Of a DNA stretch of 64,000 bases, positions 1 through 9,493 are shown piece by piece (within the stretch, counting starts at the first letter, position 1; each line of letters opens with the position of its first letter). The position numbers and the translations under genes were made by a program. The stretch spans positions 1 through 64,000 of the forward strand of contig NZ_JACJDV010000009.1 of NCBI RefSeq assembly GCF_014163735.1, read 5' to 3'. The notes beneath the pieces were generated by a model. The model was not told where the DNA came from. It did not search any database and saw nothing but the letters and a program-made list of their open reading frames with translations. The stretch is from Shewanella sp. SR44-3 (lineage in GTDB: Bacteria > Pseudomonadota > Gammaproteobacteria > Enterobacterales > Shewanellaceae).

Positions 1-15
1 CTCGGATGGGTTCAT
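1..15 (-). CDS. Start of a leftward gene, possibly integron integrase (partial)
   Basis: Only the first five codons lie in the window, reading M-N-P-S-E on the minus strand from an ATG at 13–15. An AGGAG ribosome-binding site (complement of about 24–28) stands nine or so bases ahead of it, so translation here is credible. An integrase gene transcribed away from its cassette array is the standard integron layout, and an attC-like site begins 100 bp to the right. The identity as intI is therefore inferred from context alone; the protein itself cannot be judged from five residues. Confidence 0.4.
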
Positions 16-115
16 GATAATACTCCTAGATAAATGCCTAATTGGCAGGGTCTAGTAAGTATTTATGATGAGTGGATAGCGGTGAGCTTTATCTTTACTG
101 CCGCAAAGCGGCTTC

Positions 116-215
116 GTTCAACAAGGCGTTTAAATGGAACAAAAACAGTGGATTACGTTTCGCTCCACTACACATTATAACCCACAATTTTTGTCCGTTT
201 AACGCGGCGTTAGGC
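116..215 (+). other. attC-like integron recombination site 1
   Basis: GTTCAAC at 116–122 fits the R'' consensus RYYYAAC and GTTAGGC at 209–215 fits the R' consensus GTTRRRY. The roughly 85 bases between them form a long imperfect inverted repeat: the arm GCGTTTAAATGGAACAAAAA at 126–145 matches the reverse complement of the arm ending TTTTTGTCCGTTTAACGC near 204. Size and layout are those of chromosomal-integron attC sites. Only about 100 bp separate it from the leftward gene start, too little for attI plus a normal gene cassette, so the preceding cassette is probably empty or deleted. Confidence 0.8.
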
Positions 216-231
216 ATACAGGGAGTGTTCA

Positions 232-972
232 GTGTCAATTTCAGATAAAAACCGAAAAATACTTTGGGGTAAGTCTGGAAACAAATGTGCGACGTGTAGG
301 CACACATTAGTTTTTGATAGTACTCAAAATGACAATGAATCTGTTGTGGGAGAAGAATGCCACATTATTTCAGGTGCTAACAAAGGTCCGAGAAGTAACT
401 CTGACTTTCCTAGAGAAAAGATTAATGATGTAACAAACCTCATATTGCTCTGTCGTATCCACCATAAACAAATTGACGATCAGGTTGAAACTTACACTCC
501 TGAATTATTGAGAACAATAAAAAGCAACCATGAGAAATGGGTTGAAGATAAATTAAAAGATCAACCTGAAATACCAAGAGTCCGAATAAAAAGAATTAAA
601 GAAGAAATTCCAGATAAATTACCTGTGATTAATTCAGGGAAAGAAATGTTTAATTTAGCCGCTGGAGCATGTGCTTTTTATAACGATTACAGTGATGAGC
701 TAACGGATGAAGAGTTAGATGCGGTTAGTAGTTTTATTCAAAATGTTAAAGACTGGGCTGAGTTAGCTCAGGAGATGGAACCAATCCAAAGAATTAATGC
801 ATCAAGAGATCTAGATAAAGAAATAAAGGCATTACGCCAATTTAATATTTTCGCTTTTGCCGCAGTAGAAAAACAAAAAATGGTTGGTGGCATCGGTGGT
901 GAATCATCATTTCCTGTTCTTCATCTTTCAGTAAATAAAGCAAATGATTCAAATGTAGTAACTGGTGAGTAA
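232..972 (+). CDS. HNH-endonuclease-domain protein in an integron cassette
   Basis: The 246-residue product has an N-terminal HNH/zinc module: a C-x2-C pair at C19/C22, then the E-C-H-I segment with H44, Asn69, and the closing L-L-C-x2-H-H with C74, H77 and H78. This is the layout of metal-dependent HNH nucleases. Residues from about 120 onward, rich in Glu, Lys and predicted helix, are not a domain I recognise. The gene starts 17 bases after the R' box of attC site 1 and ends 12 bases before the R'' box of attC site 2, so it is the sole gene of a complete cassette. It is much richer in A+T than metH nearby, as expected of an acquired gene. The substrate is unknown; integron cassettes often carry anti-phage functions, so a defence role is possible but unproven. 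Confidence 0.82.
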   Translation: MSISDKNRKILWGKSGNKCATCRHTLVFDSTQNDNESVVGEECHIISGANKGPRSNSDFPREKINDVTNLILLCRIHHKQIDDQVETYTPELLRTIKSNHEKWVEDKLKDQPEIPRVRIKRIKEEIPDKLPVINSGKEMFNLAAGACAFYNDYSDELTDEELDAVSSFIQNVKDWAELAQEMEPIQRINASRDLDKEIKALRQFNIFAFAAVEKQKMVGGIGGESSFPVLHLSVNKANDSNVVTGE

Positions 973-984
973 TCAGTAATGTAT

Positions 985-1083
985 GCCTAACAAGGCACTC
1001 AAAAGGACAAATAACAGTTGGTTTTTGCTCCTTCGTCGCTTATTTTAACCAACTATTATTTGCCTCTTAGTGAGGCGTTGAGG
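985..1083 (+). other. attC-like integron recombination site 2
   Basis: R'' is GCCTAAC at 985–991. The partner box begins at 1077 with GTT but continues GAGG, so the last position departs from GTTRRRY. Between them, the arm reading AAGGCACTCAAAAGGACAAA is matched by the reverse complement of the arm that ends TTTGCCTCTTAGTGAGGCG, and the inner segment AGTTGGTT pairs with AACCAACT. The imperfect R' box lies exactly where an IS-like end begins, suggesting that the insertion replaced the last bases of the site. Confidence 0.8.
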
Positions 1084-1440
1084 CTGTAGAATTTCTCCCT
1101 AAAAGACGTTTTCAGCGACTTTTTACAAATAAAGATAATTGGTTGTTTTTTGAGCTTGTGGCGTGTCGATGTCTGTGATCTAATAGATATTATTCACCTA
1201 CAGTAAATTGTTATGGCCAACTACAAGCCTGACTTATCCTGCCAAAGTAAATTCATTCCCATCAATTTTTCTGAGCAAATACTGCCTGGTACGTTTGAGT
1301 ATGCCCTTTGTTATATTATCGAAAACAAACTCGACTTATCAGGGTTTGATGCCTGGTATCACAATGATAAAACGGGTGCAGCAGCGTATTCACCGGCTGT
1401 GATGTTGAAGATTATTTTACTCGGATATGCCCATCAATAA
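1078..1440 (+). mobile_element. Truncated IS1182-like insertion sequence (left end)
   Basis: The segment starts next to the GTT of attC site 2, has a 130-base AT-rich leader and then the N-terminal part of a transposase gene. The sequence changes abruptly after about 1434, where the upstream flank of a Y1-type transposase gene begins, so the right two thirds or more of the element is missing. The left boundary is inferred from the interrupted attC box; no terminal inverted repeat can be checked because the other end is absent. Confidence 0.5.
1213..1440 (+). pseudogene. IS1182-family transposase, N-terminal fragment
   Basis: The 75-residue product begins M-A-N-Y-K-P-D and includes F-I-P-I-N-F-S-E-Q and Y-S-P-A-V-M-L-K-I-I-L-L-G-Y, the recognisable N-terminal (DUF772-type) part of IS1182/IS5-like DDE transposases, which normally exceed 400 residues. 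The catalytic DDE core is absent. The reading frame runs into foreign sequence after the codons for G-Y-A-H and stops at once. Transposition from this copy is not possible. Confidence 0.75.
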
Positions 1441-1519
1441 ATGTGGACACCCACAATAAATAGCGTGTTTTAGCATCCTCTACTAGACTCAGTAAAAGTG
1501 TTAATGAGGAGAACTTGCT

Positions 1520-2497
1520 ATGCCACGCCCTAGAAGAACTCAGATCAGTGTCGAAGACACTCCTTTCTATAGTTGTTGCAGCCGCGTTATTCGCCGCGCC
1601 TTCCTCTGCGGTGATGATCGCTATTCGGGTAAAAATTATGATCATCGTCGTGGCTGGATTGAATCGCGACTGCTTGAACTCGAAGCTGTTTTTGCCATCG
1701 ATGTGGCAGCCTTTGCAGTGATGTCTAACCATCTTCATGTGGTGTTAAGAATTGATATTGAAATCGCAAATCGCTGGACAGATCGTGAAGTGCTTGAGCA
1801 GTGGCACAAGCTATTTAATGGTGATGAAATAACCCAAAAATTTGTTAAAGGTGAAGTCGTTGAAGCCCATGAAGTGCTCAGATTAAAGCATTCTATTGCC
1901 ACTTATCGAAGCAGACTGTGCGACATCAGCTGGTTCATGCGCTGTCTTAATGAGCCAATTGCACGGCAAGCAAATCAAGAAGATAACTGTACCGGCCGCT
2001 TCTGGGAAGGCCGCTTTAAATCGCAGGCCCTGCTAGATGAGGCCGCAGTATTGGCCTGTATGGCTTATGTCGATCTCAACCCTATCAGAGCAAAGATTGC
2101 TGACACTCCAGAACGATCAGATCACACCAGTATTCAGCTCCGGATTAAGGCAGCCTTGAAAGGCGAACAACCTAACAGTTTATTACCTTTCATTGGCAAT
2201 GAACGTCAACATCAGCCCAAAGGTATTGCATTTTCGGTGCAGGATTATCTCGAGTTGGTTGATGATACAGGACGAATTATTCGCAATGATAAGCGGGGTG
2301 CTATCAGTGCTAACAGCGCTAAGTTACTCACGAGATTGAACATTCCACAGGATAACTGGCTCAAACTCACCACTGAGTTTGGCAAGCTCTTTCACGGCCC
2401 AGTGGGCACACTTCAAGAGCTTACCCGCTACTGCGAGCATCTAGAAAAGCGTCGACGACATTTCGCCAGCTGTTGCCAGCACTTAAAAGCAGGCTAA
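1520..2497 (+). CDS. REP-associated tyrosine transposase-like (Y1/HUH) protein
   Basis: The 325-residue product belongs to the Y1_Tnp family of single-strand transposases related to IS200/IS605 and RAYTs. It shows the HUH metal-binding motif in A-V-M-S-N-H-L-H-V-V (about residues 70–79), the segment G-R-F-W-E-G-R-F-K-S-Q and the Y-V-D-L-N-P-I-R-A motif that is a signature of the family. A GAGGAG ribosome-binding site stands about eight bases before the ATG. It is longer than IS200 transposases (about 150 residues), which fits the long RAYT-type subgroup found in single copies. Small hairpins flank it (GTGG-ACAC-CCAC at 1443–1454 and ATCCC/GGGAT at 2540–2554), but I see no clear REP array. RAYTs are usually domesticated, so its current activity is uncertain. 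Confidence 0.85.
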   Translation: MPRPRRTQISVEDTPFYSCCSRVIRRAFLCGDDRYSGKNYDHRRGWIESRLLELEAVFAIDVAAFAVMSNHLHVVLRIDIEIANRWTDREVLEQWHKLFNGDEITQKFVKGEVVEAHEVLRLKHSIATYRSRLCDISWFMRCLNEPIARQANQEDNCTGRFWEGRFKSQALLDEAAVLACMAYVDLNPIRAKIADTPERSDHTSIQLRIKAALKGEQPNSLLPFIGNERQHQPKGIAFSVQDYLELVDDTGRIIRNDKRGAISANSAKLLTRLNIPQDNWLKLTTEFGKLFHGPVGTLQELTRYCEHLEKRRRHFASCCQHLKAG

Positions 2498-2870
2498 TCT
2501 CACACACCTGTTTATTATAGTTTCTTTCAAATCTGCCTAATCCCCTAATGGGATGGGTCATCATGGGTGGGAATCGCTACTTCTTAATGAAATTCATCTA
2601 TTTAGCTAATCAGCTTACATAATTCCATGTCGTATTAACCGTCTAGTAGGGAAATCCCGCTAACTTGCTTGAGCACATGCCGAAAGTGCATTATGTTATT
2701 GTTTTATAATGGCTGGCCGATTTATTACCGTCTCTCTCTTCTTTATTATTCAAAATATAACAAAGATTTACCTACTGTTGATGACTGTGTTAGTACATGT
2801 CAGATTGCCATTCTTATCCTAATGCCAATAGCCATTTTCAGAGTTTAAGCTCTAAAATGTTTCTGTCCGA

Positions 2871-2912
2871 GCACGGTTTAGAGTGACCGCTCTAAGTTGT
2901 TATTGCCCGTGC
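2871..2912. other. Nested stem-loop
   Basis: The outer arms GCACGG (2871–2876) and CCGTGC (2907–2912) enclose a second pair TAGAG/CTCTA (2879–2883 and 2889–2893). There is no T-run after it, so it is not a typical terminator. It could be part of a structured RNA or of a decayed mobile element; the function is unknown. Confidence 0.35.
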
Positions 2913-3000
2913 GACGTGAAGTCGTATGAAGCGCTGTGCACCGCTTGATTTTAACGGTGCCACACATCGTTAAATTATTATTTTGATCTTTAAATCGAAA

Positions 3001-3140
3001 ATCACACACTGAAGCCCAAAAGGTGAACCATGGTGATTTGCGAGACGACCGTCTGAGACAGGACGTCGAAGCGAGCTACATGGAAGTATTCACGCGTGTC
3101 GGCAAGTGAACACCCTGGCAAGCCTGTACTGGAATTATTT
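3001..3140. repeat. Dispersed non-coding repeat, copy 1
   Basis: This copy shares a long, nearly identical core with 21951–22085. The core contains CATGGTGATTT, then GAGACGACCGTCTGAGACAG, then GACGTCGAAGCGAGCTACA, followed by a more diverged tail (ACGCGTGTCG and GCAAGCCTGTA). The segment GACGACCGTCT…ACAGGACGTC is an imperfect palindrome. No open reading frame is conserved between the copies, so a non-coding mobile or structural repeat is the best description. Confidence 0.75.
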
Positions 3141-3285
3141 AGATAAATGCTATTTAGTCTTTAAGGCACGCTTAAATTTAGTGAGTGACAAATATCTATA
3201 TTAGCGATTATCACCCATTTTATTTTGCTCTTTTGGCCGATTTCAAAGATCAAACTCAGGTTCAATCCCTACTCGGGCTCACCTT

Positions 3286-6200
3286 TTACTCAGGATCATA
3301 GTCAAGCACTGGTGCTAACCAGCGCTCGGTTTCTGCGACGCTCATTCCCTTACGTGCTGCGTAGTCTTCCACTTGATCGCGACCTATGTTGGTGACGCCA
3401 AAGTAGCGGGATTTGGGGTGGGCGAAGTACCAACCGGACACCGCTGCGGTGGGGAACATGGCATAGCTTTCGGTGATATTAAGTCCTATAGTCTCATCGG
3501 GTTTAAGTAGTTCCCATAACAAGCCTTTTTCTGTGTGATCAGGGCATGCCGGGTAGCCGGGTGCGGGGCGTATGCCCTTGTATTTCTCGCGAATTAACGC
3601 TTCATTATCTAAGGTTTCATCAAAAGCGTAACCCCAGAATTCTTTACGCACGCGCTCGTGCATTCTTTCTGCAAAGGCTTCTGCTAATCTGTCAGCTAAG
3701 CATTTAAGCATGATAGCGCTGTAGTCATCGTGATTGGCCTCAAAACGGGCCACATGCTCATCAATACCGTGGCCTGCGGTGACCGCAAACCCGCCCATGT
3801 AATCGGCAACGCCTGACTCTTTTGGCGCGACAAAATCGGCGAGGCAAAAGTTATCATTGCCCACACGCTCAAGCTGCATGCGCAGGTGATGGGTGGTCAT
3901 GATTGGATTGCTTCGGTCCTCATCAGTGCCGTCACAAGCGTATAGCTCGATATCATCAAAGTTCACCGTATTGGCGGGAAACAGCCCAATGACCGCCTTA
4001 GCGGTGAGCCACTTCTCAGTGATGATTTGTTCTAGCATGGCTTTGCCATCCTCGAACAGCTTTTGGGCTTCAACGCCGACGATTTTGTCGTTTAAAATGT
4101 CAGGATAACGACCATGGAGCTCCCAACTTCTGAAAAAGGGGGTCCAATCGATACGCTCAACTAAATCGTTTAATGGATAATCCTCAAACACTTGGCGGCC
4201 CAGTATTTTAGGCTTAATCGGGGTGTAATCTTGCCAGTCGTGTTGGCAGCGGTTTTCTCGCGCTTTCGCAAGGCTGGTGATGGTTTTACGCTTAGTTTGC
4301 GATAAACGCTTTTCGCGCATCTCTTGGTATTCCACATAGGTGGCATCGATAGTGTCTTGGCGAGTTTGATTGCCAATCAGCTTTGCCACCATGGGCACAG
4401 CGCGGGAGGCATCGGCAATATAAATGGCGCCAGGGGGATAATGCGGGGCGATTTTCACTGCGGTGTGAATTTTTGAGCAAGTGGCGCCGCCTATGATAAC
4501 CGGCAAGCTTAAGCCCTCGCGCATTAAGGTTTTTACGTTGTGCACCATCTCATCCAAACTTGGGGTGATAAGCCCAGACATGCCGATGATGTCGACCTTT
4601 TCAGCCCGTGCTACCTCGATGATTTTCTCAATGGAGACCATGACCCCAAGGTCTATAACCTCATAACCATTACAGGCCAATACCACGCCGACAATATTCT
4701 TGCCTATGTCGTGCACATCGCCTTTTACCGTTACCATCAAGATTTTGCCGTTGGACTGACCCTCAACCTTTTCAAGCTCAATATAGGGGTTTAAGTAGGC
4801 CACGGCTTTTTTCATTACCCGTGCGGACTTGACCACTTGCGGCAGGAACATCTTGCCCGAGCCAAATAAGTCGCCCACCACATTCATGCCATTCATCAAG
4901 GGGCCTTCGATGACGTCCAGCGGCCGCGCGGACTCAAGGCGGGCAGCTTCTGTGTCCTCATCGATAAATTCTGTGATGCCTTTAACTAAGGCATAAGATA
5001 AGCGTTCGGCCACTGGCAGACTGCGCCAAGCTGAGTCCTCTTTTTTGACCTCTTGACTGCCATCGCCGCGAAACTGCTCGGCGATGTCTAATAATTGCTC
5101 TGTGTTGCTGGAGTCCGCCACAGGGCAGGGCAAGTTAAGCACTACGTTTTCAACCCTGAATTTAAGCTCGGGGTCGATATCATCATAAATCGCCAGCTGC
5201 CCCGCGTTGACTATGCCCATGTCCATGCCCGCTTGAATGGCATGGTATAAAAACACTGCGTGTATGGCTTCGCGCACCGGATTGTTGCCGCGAAATGAGA
5301 AGGACACGTTGGAGACGCCGCCGGAAATCATCGCATAGGGCAGGCTCGCCTTAATGTCTTTGATGGACTCGATAAAATCCACCGCGTAGTTATCGTGCTC
5401 ATCTATGCCGGTGGCGATGGCGAAAATATTAGGGTCAAAAATAATGTCTTCGGGGGGGAAGCCCACCACATCCACCAAAATGCGATAGGCGCGGGTGCAA
5501 ATCTGGGTTTTACGCTTGCGGGTATCTGCTTGGCCGTCTTCATCAAAGGCCATCACGATAGCGGCGGCGCCATAGCGCTTCACTAAGGTGGCTTGTTTAA
5601 TAAAGGCCGCTTCACCTTCTTTCATGGAAATGGAGTTAACGATGGCCTTGCCTTGCACGCACTTAAGCCCGGCTTCTATGACCTCCCATTTGGAGGAGTC
5701 AATCATGATGGGCACCCGTGAGATATCGGGTTCAGAGGCAATTAAGTTTAAAAACTGACTCATGGCCGCCACGCCATCTAGCATGCCTTCATCCATGTTG
5801 ACGTCGATGATCTGGGCGCCGTTTTCGACTTGCTCGCGCACCACATCTAAGGCTTCTTCGAATTTCTCTTCTTTGATTAAGCGCAAAAACTTGGCAGAGC
5901 CCGTGACATTGGCGCGCTCGCCCACGTTCACGAATAAGGAGTTACTGTCTATGGTCAAGGGCTCAAGGCCAGATAAGCGGCAGGCGATGGCAATATCAGG
6001 CAAGGCTCTGGCATCGAATTTATCCACCGCCTCTGCGATAGCGCGAATGTGAGCTGGGGTACTGCCGCAGCAACCGCCAACGATATTCACCAGCCCCTCT
6101 TCGGCCCATTGGCCTATGATCTCGGCCATTTCCGCTGGGGTTTCATCATAGCCGCCAAACTCATTGGGCAGGCCAGCATTAGGGTGTACTGAAATATAGG

Positions 6201-7011
6201 TTTCTGAAATTCTTGCTAACTCTTCGACATAAGGGCGCAGCTCTTTTGGCCCTAGGGCGCAATTAAGGCCGATGGAAATGGGCTTGATGTGACGCAGTGA
6301 GTGATAAAAGGCCTCTGTGGTTTGCCCTGTGAGGGTACGGCCCGAGGCATCCGTTATGGTGCCAGACACCATCACAGGTAAGCGCTCACCTAAGACATCG
6401 AAGGCTTTTTCGATAGCAAACAGCGCCGCCTTGGCGTTTAAGGTATCGAATATGGTTTCCACCATGATGATGTCGGCGCCGCCTTGGATTAAGGCTAAGC
6501 AGGACTCAAGATAGGCCTCAACGAGTTGATCGAAACTCACATTGCGAAAGCTTGGGTCGTTCACATCTGGGCTGATGGAGCAAGTGCGATTGGTGGGCCC
6601 AAGGACGCCAGCAACATAACGGCGAATACCGGTTTGTGCGCTAATTTCATCGGCGGCTTCCCGTGCAAGGCGGGCGCCCACTTGGTTTATTTCAGCCGCC
6701 AATGACTGCATGTCATAGTCGGCCATGGCGATAGTGGTGGCGTTAAAGGTGTTGGTTTCTATGATGTCACTGCCGGCTAGCAGGTAATCTAGGTGAATTT
6801 GTTTGATGATCTGCGGCTGAGTTAACACCAATAAGTCATTGTTACCTTTGACATCGCAGTGCCAGTCTTTAAAGCGCTCGCCGCGATAATCCGCTTCTTC
6901 CAGCTTGTAGTCTTGGATCATGGTACCCATGGCGCCATCCAGCATCACTATGCGCTGAGCTAATAGTTCAGTGAGTTGGACTAAGGTGCTGCTGTGTGCT
7001 GCTGTTGCCAT
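3286..7011 (-). CDS. metH: Cobalamin-dependent methionine synthase
   Basis: MetH transfers a methyl group from 5-methyltetrahydrofolate through cobalamin to homocysteine. All four modules are present in about 1241 residues (E. coli has 1227): the homocysteine-binding barrel with the zinc Cys pair in G-G-C-C-G-S-T-P, the folate-binding barrel starting [13 protein letters not shown], the B12 module with the lower-ligand histidine in D-V-H-D-I-G-K-N, and the C-terminal AdoMet reactivation domain ([12 protein letters not shown]). An open frame extends 33 codons further upstream, but M-A-T-A-A-H at 7011 is chosen because homologues start here and an AAAGG motif precedes it. The gene is divergent from the B12 import genes. 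Tandem MetJ-like boxes lie about 200 bp upstream. Confidence 0.97.
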   Translation of the reverse strand: MATAAHSSTLVQLTELLAQRIVMLDGAMGTMIQDYKLEEADYRGERFKDWHCDVKGNNDLLVLTQPQIIKQIHLDYLLAGSDIIETNTFNATTIAMADYDMQSLAAEINQVGARLAREAADEISAQTGIRRYVAGVLGPTNRTCSISPDVNDPSFRNVSFDQLVEAYLESCLALIQGGADIIMVETIFDTLNAKAALFAIEKAFDVLGERLPVMVSGTITDASGRTLTGQTTEAFYHSLRHIKPISIGLNCALGPKELRPYVEELARISETYISVHPNAGLPNEFGGYDETPAEMAEIIGQWAEEGLVNIVGGCCGSTPAHIRAIAEAVDKFDARALPDIAIACRLSGLEPLTIDSNSLFVNVGERANVTGSAKFLRLIKEEKFEEALDVVREQVENGAQIIDVNMDEGMLDGVAAMSQFLNLIASEPDISRVPIMIDSSKWEVIEAGLKCVQGKAIVNSISMKEGEAAFIKQATLVKRYGAAAIVMAFDEDGQADTRKRKTQICTRAYRILVDVVGFPPEDIIFDPNIFAIATGIDEHDNYAVDFIESIKDIKASLPYAMISGGVSNVSFSFRGNNPVREAIHAVFLYHAIQAGMDMGIVNAGQLAIYDDIDPELKFRVENVVLNLPCPVADSSNTEQLLDIAEQFRGDGSQEVKKEDSAWRSLPVAERLSYALVKGITEFIDEDTEAARLESARPLDVIEGPLMNGMNVVGDLFGSGKMFLPQVVKSARVMKKAVAYLNPYIELEKVEGQSNGKILMVTVKGDVHDIGKNIVGVVLACNGYEVIDLGVMVSIEKIIEVARAEKVDIIGMSGLITPSLDEMVHNVKTLMREGLSLPVIIGGATCSKIHTAVKIAPHYPPGAIYIADASRAVPMVAKLIGNQTRQDTIDATYVEYQEMREKRLSQTKRKTITSLAKARENRCQHDWQDYTPIKPKILGRQVFEDYPLNDLVERIDWTPFFRSWELHGRYPDILNDKIVGVEAQKLFEDGKAMLEQIITEKWLTAKAVIGLFPANTVNFDDIELYACDGTDEDRSNPIMTTHHLRMQLERVGNDNFCLADFVAPKESGVADYMGGFAVTAGHGIDEHVARFEANHDDYSAIMLKCLADRLAEAFAERMHERVRKEFWGYAFDETLDNEALIREKYKGIRPAPGYPACPDHTEKGLLWELLKPDETIGLNITESYAMFPTAAVSGWYFAHPKSRYFGVTNIGRDQVEDYAARKGMSVAETERWLAPVLDYDPE

Positions 7012-7210
7012 GAATTGTCTACCTTTTACTGCATAAAATAAGTGGCGCGATAACGACGCAAATCTAGCGACTTTATACTGTTCAATTGCATCTAGTGTCA
7101 TTGGTATCACTGACGCTGCTGGGGTTCAGCAGGTCAGGCAAGATTGAATGTGATCTAGGATTTACGATTTAAAACTTTGATTCACAATTCATCAATTATC
7201 GCGGATTCAT

Positions 7211-7226
7211 AGACATCTAGATGGCT
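7211..7226 (-). promoter_or_regulatory. Tandem MetJ-like boxes upstream of metH
   Basis: Two adjacent 8-mers, AGACATCT and AGATGGCT, match the MetJ consensus AGACGTCT at 7 and 6 of 8 positions. MetJ binds two or more contiguous boxes, and this is the arrangement seen. The pair lies 200 bp before the metH start, in the divergent region shared with the ABC transporter genes. Repression of metH by MetJ–AdoMet is inferred. Confidence 0.5.
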
Positions 7227-7256
7227 ATATTAATCAGCTTTTAACCCTAAGGGCAA

Positions 7257-7293
7257 GCACAAACTGTAATATTTACATGCTTTAGGTTTGTGC
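7257..7293. other. Stem-loop in the metH / B12-import divergent region
   Basis: GCACAAAC (7257–7264) pairs perfectly with GTTTGTGC (7286–7293) across a 21-base loop. It could be a regulator site or part of a 5' leader. It does not show the conserved boxes of a cobalamin riboswitch. The rest of the 536-base interval (7012–7547) contains no gene. Confidence 0.35.
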
Positions 7294-7547
7294 CTATTTA
7301 ATATTAGTTGAAGGGATAAGTTTTAAGTCATCATTTATTAATGACTTGCATGGCATATCACGTACACTTAGGCCCAAGAGAGCCATGAAGCACGCATGGT
7401 TATAATGTACTCGCTAAAACACGGTTGATAGCACTTGGTTAATAAGGGGGCTGTTAATAAGATTGCTGTTTATCAGAGCGCGATTAAAAATAATGCAATT
7501 TATTACAAAAAGAGTGCGGTTAATTAAAAGGGGCCAAAGAAAGCCAA

Positions 7548-8459
7548 ATGAATCACGGCGAACCATTAGCTGAGCTTGACCAAGCTAGCCTATTGAAAGA
7601 TAAAGTATTAATAGTATCTGGACTCAGTTGGCAGGCAGGGCATAAGCAGGTGCTGGATAATCTGAATTTTAGCCTAGAGTCTGGCAGTATGCTGGGGCTT
7701 ATTGGCCCCAATGGCGCAGGGAAATCCAGCTTATTACGCTGTCTGTATCGGTTTATTAAGGCAAGTGAGGGCCGTATTGAGTTGTTTGGCCGAGAGCTTG
7801 GTCAGTATTCTTCTCGAGAGCTTGCCAAGATGATTGCCGTGGTGCAGCAAGAAGCCACAGGCTCAGGGGAGTTAGCCATGAGTACAGTGCAGATAGTAAG
7901 CCTTGGGCTCACGCCCCACAAAGGTTTGTTTGATGGGCTAACTTCTGAAGATAAACAACGGGTAGACCAAGCTTTAGCTAAGGTTGGGCTTGAGGCTCAA
8001 GCTGAGCAACAGTTCAATCAATTGTCGGGTGGTGAGAAACAGCGCGCCTTGATTGCCAGAGCTATAGTGCAACAGCCCAGACTGCTTATCTTAGATGAGC
8101 CCACCAATCATTTAGACATACGTTATCAAATCCAAATCCTTGAGCTAGTCAAAAGCTTAGGGATTAGCGTAATGGCTTCCATTCATGATTTAAACCTTGC
8201 CAGCGCCCTGTGCGATAAACTGCTGCTTATTCATCAAGGTCGCCTCGTCGCCCATGGAAAGCCCGATGAAGTACTGACTCCCGCGCGCATAAGTGAAGTG
8301 TTTGGGGTTTGCAGCGATATTCGCCCTCACCCTCAACATGGTCAACCTTTGATCAGCTACTTTTATGGCTACAACGCCAGTGCTGATGCGTTATCCACTG
8401 CGACGGCCAATCTAAGGGCTGCCGAAAGGGACGCTGGTTTTGATGGAGCAGAGCAATGA
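7548..8459 (+). CDS. BtuD/FecE-like ABC transporter ATP-binding protein
   Basis: This is the ATPase subunit of a type II importer of the vitamin B12/iron-siderophore class. It shows the Walker A motif G-P-N-G-A-G-K-S-S (about residue 56), the signature L-S-G-G-E-K-Q-R, Walker B L-L-I-L-D-E-P-T-N-H-L-D and the switch histidine in S-I-H-D-L-N. At 303 residues it is longer than typical BtuD (about 250) because of N- and C-terminal extensions; the C-terminal extension, after F-Y-G-Y, is not conserved. Its stop codon overlaps the start of the permease gene (ATGA), so the two are co-translated. The neighbours metH, cobS and cobO make cobalamin or cobinamide the likely substrate. A siderophore cannot be excluded by sequence alone. 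Confidence 0.85.
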   Translation: MNHGEPLAELDQASLLKDKVLIVSGLSWQAGHKQVLDNLNFSLESGSMLGLIGPNGAGKSSLLRCLYRFIKASEGRIELFGRELGQYSSRELAKMIAVVQQEATGSGELAMSTVQIVSLGLTPHKGLFDGLTSEDKQRVDQALAKVGLEAQAEQQFNQLSGGEKQRALIARAIVQQPRLLILDEPTNHLDIRYQIQILELVKSLGISVMASIHDLNLASALCDKLLLIHQGRLVAHGKPDEVLTPARISEVFGVCSDIRPHPQHGQPLISYFYGYNASADALSTATANLRAAERDAGFDGAEQ

Positions 8460-9493
8460 TGACTCAGGGCTGGGGTAAATCAATCATACTCTTGCTGGCA
8501 TTCTTGCTTGTAATAGTAAGCCCGCTATTAGCGGCGAGCTTCGGCGCGGCGGATATTAGTCTTAGCCAAGTGATTGCGGCTTTAGCTCACAGTCTGTTGG
8601 GTCTTGGCGAAGTGAGCCCGTTAATCGAGCGCATCGTGATAGATTTGCGTTTACCGCGAATAGTATTGGCCATAGTGGCAGGGGCAGGATTATCCCTTGC
8701 GGGCAGTGTGTTGCAAACCGTGACCCGCAATCCCTTAGCTGATCCTTATTTATTTGGCATAAGCTCAGGGGCGGCGTTCGGCGCAGTAGTGGTGATGAGC
8801 TTGATGGGCACCTCCTTGCTGGTGGTGGGCGGCAACGTATTAAGCTGGAGCCACCTTTCTTTGTCTTTGGGGGCTTTTGTTGGCGCGAGTCTGTCGATTC
8901 TTTTAGTGCTCAGTTTGTCAGGTTTTGGCAGGGGCAATCAAATTGAGCGCATGTTACTCTCTGGGGTGGCAACCTCGTTTATGTTTGGCGCCTTGACCAG
9001 TTTGGTGTTGTATTTTTCAAGCCCGCAAGCCGCCGCATCAGTGCTGTTTTGGAGTCTAGGCAGCTTCACCAAAGCTTCTTGGTTATCCCTTATATTGCCA
9101 AGTGTTGTGGTGCTGTTGTGTGGTTTGGTGTTTATTGGCCTTAAGCGGCAGCTATTGGCGCTACAGGCGGGAGATGAAACGGCCCACACCTTAGGGGTGA
9201 ATGTGGTTAAGCTGCGCCTTGGGGTTTTACTGCTATGCTCATTGATCACTGCAACGCTCGTAGCCAGTTGTGGCGGCATAGGTTTTGTCGGTTTAATGGT
9301 GCCGCATTTAGTGAGATTGCTGCTGCCACGGAGCCAAAGTTTGGTTTTGATTGCGCTTGTTGGTGCGCTGTTTATGTTGTGGGTGGACGTGTTTGCTCGC
9401 TGCATTTTAGCTAATCAAGAGTTGCCTGTAGGCATTATTACTGCCGCCATTGGCAGTGTGTTTTTCTTGGTGGTTTTACGCGGGCGCCGCTGA
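8456..9493 (+). CDS. BtuC/FecCD-like ABC transporter permease
   Basis: The 345-residue product is a polytopic inner-membrane protein of the FecCD family with about ten hydrophobic segments. It carries the family hallmark L-R-L-P-R-I-V-L-A-I-V-A-G-A and, further on, T-R-N-P-L-A-D-P-Y-L-F-G-I-S-S-G-A. The motif G-G-I-G-F-V-G-L-M-V-P-H follows near the C-terminus. The ATG overlaps the ATPase stop by four bases; a second ATG directly follows and could also be used. With the ATPase it would form a BtuC2D2-type importer. No periplasmic binding protein (BtuF) or outer-membrane receptor is encoded next to it, so those parts must lie elsewhere. Confidence 0.85.
   Translation: MMTQGWGKSIILLLAFLLVIVSPLLAASFGAADISLSQVIAALAHSLLGLGEVSPLIERIVIDLRLPRIVLAIVAGAGLSLAGSVLQTVTRNPLADPYLFGISSGAAFGAVVVMSLMGTSLLVVGGNVLSWSHLSLSLGAFVGASLSILLVLSLSGFGRGNQIERMLLSGVATSFMFGALTSLVLYFSSPQAAASVLFWSLGSFTKASWLSLILPSVVVLLCGLVFIGLKRQLLALQAGDETAHTLGVNVVKLRLGVLLLCSLITATLVASCGGIGFVGLMVPHLVRLLLPRSQSLVLIALVGALFMLWVDVFARCILANQELPVGIITAAIGSVFFLVVLRGRR

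Larger units (their letters stand above)
2498..3285. other. Non-coding interval between the Y1 transposase and metH
   Basis: No convincing gene is visible in these 788 bases. They contain a nested stem-loop at 2871–2912 (GCACGG pairing with CCGTGC, and TAGAG with CTCTA inside it) and one copy of a dispersed repeat at 3001–3140. The remainder is AT-rich and unassigned. The segment just after the metH stop has no clear intrinsic terminator. Confidence 0.5.

Noticed and set aside
3257..3282. tRNA T-arm-like sequence (GGTTCAATCCC) near the metH stop
   Set aside because: The stem does not pair over five bases and no acceptor, D or anticodon arm is found upstream.
7012..7547. Possible cobalamin riboswitch between metH and the B12 importer genes
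   Set aside because: No B12-box or conserved core was found; only a simple stem-loop and MetJ-like boxes are visible.
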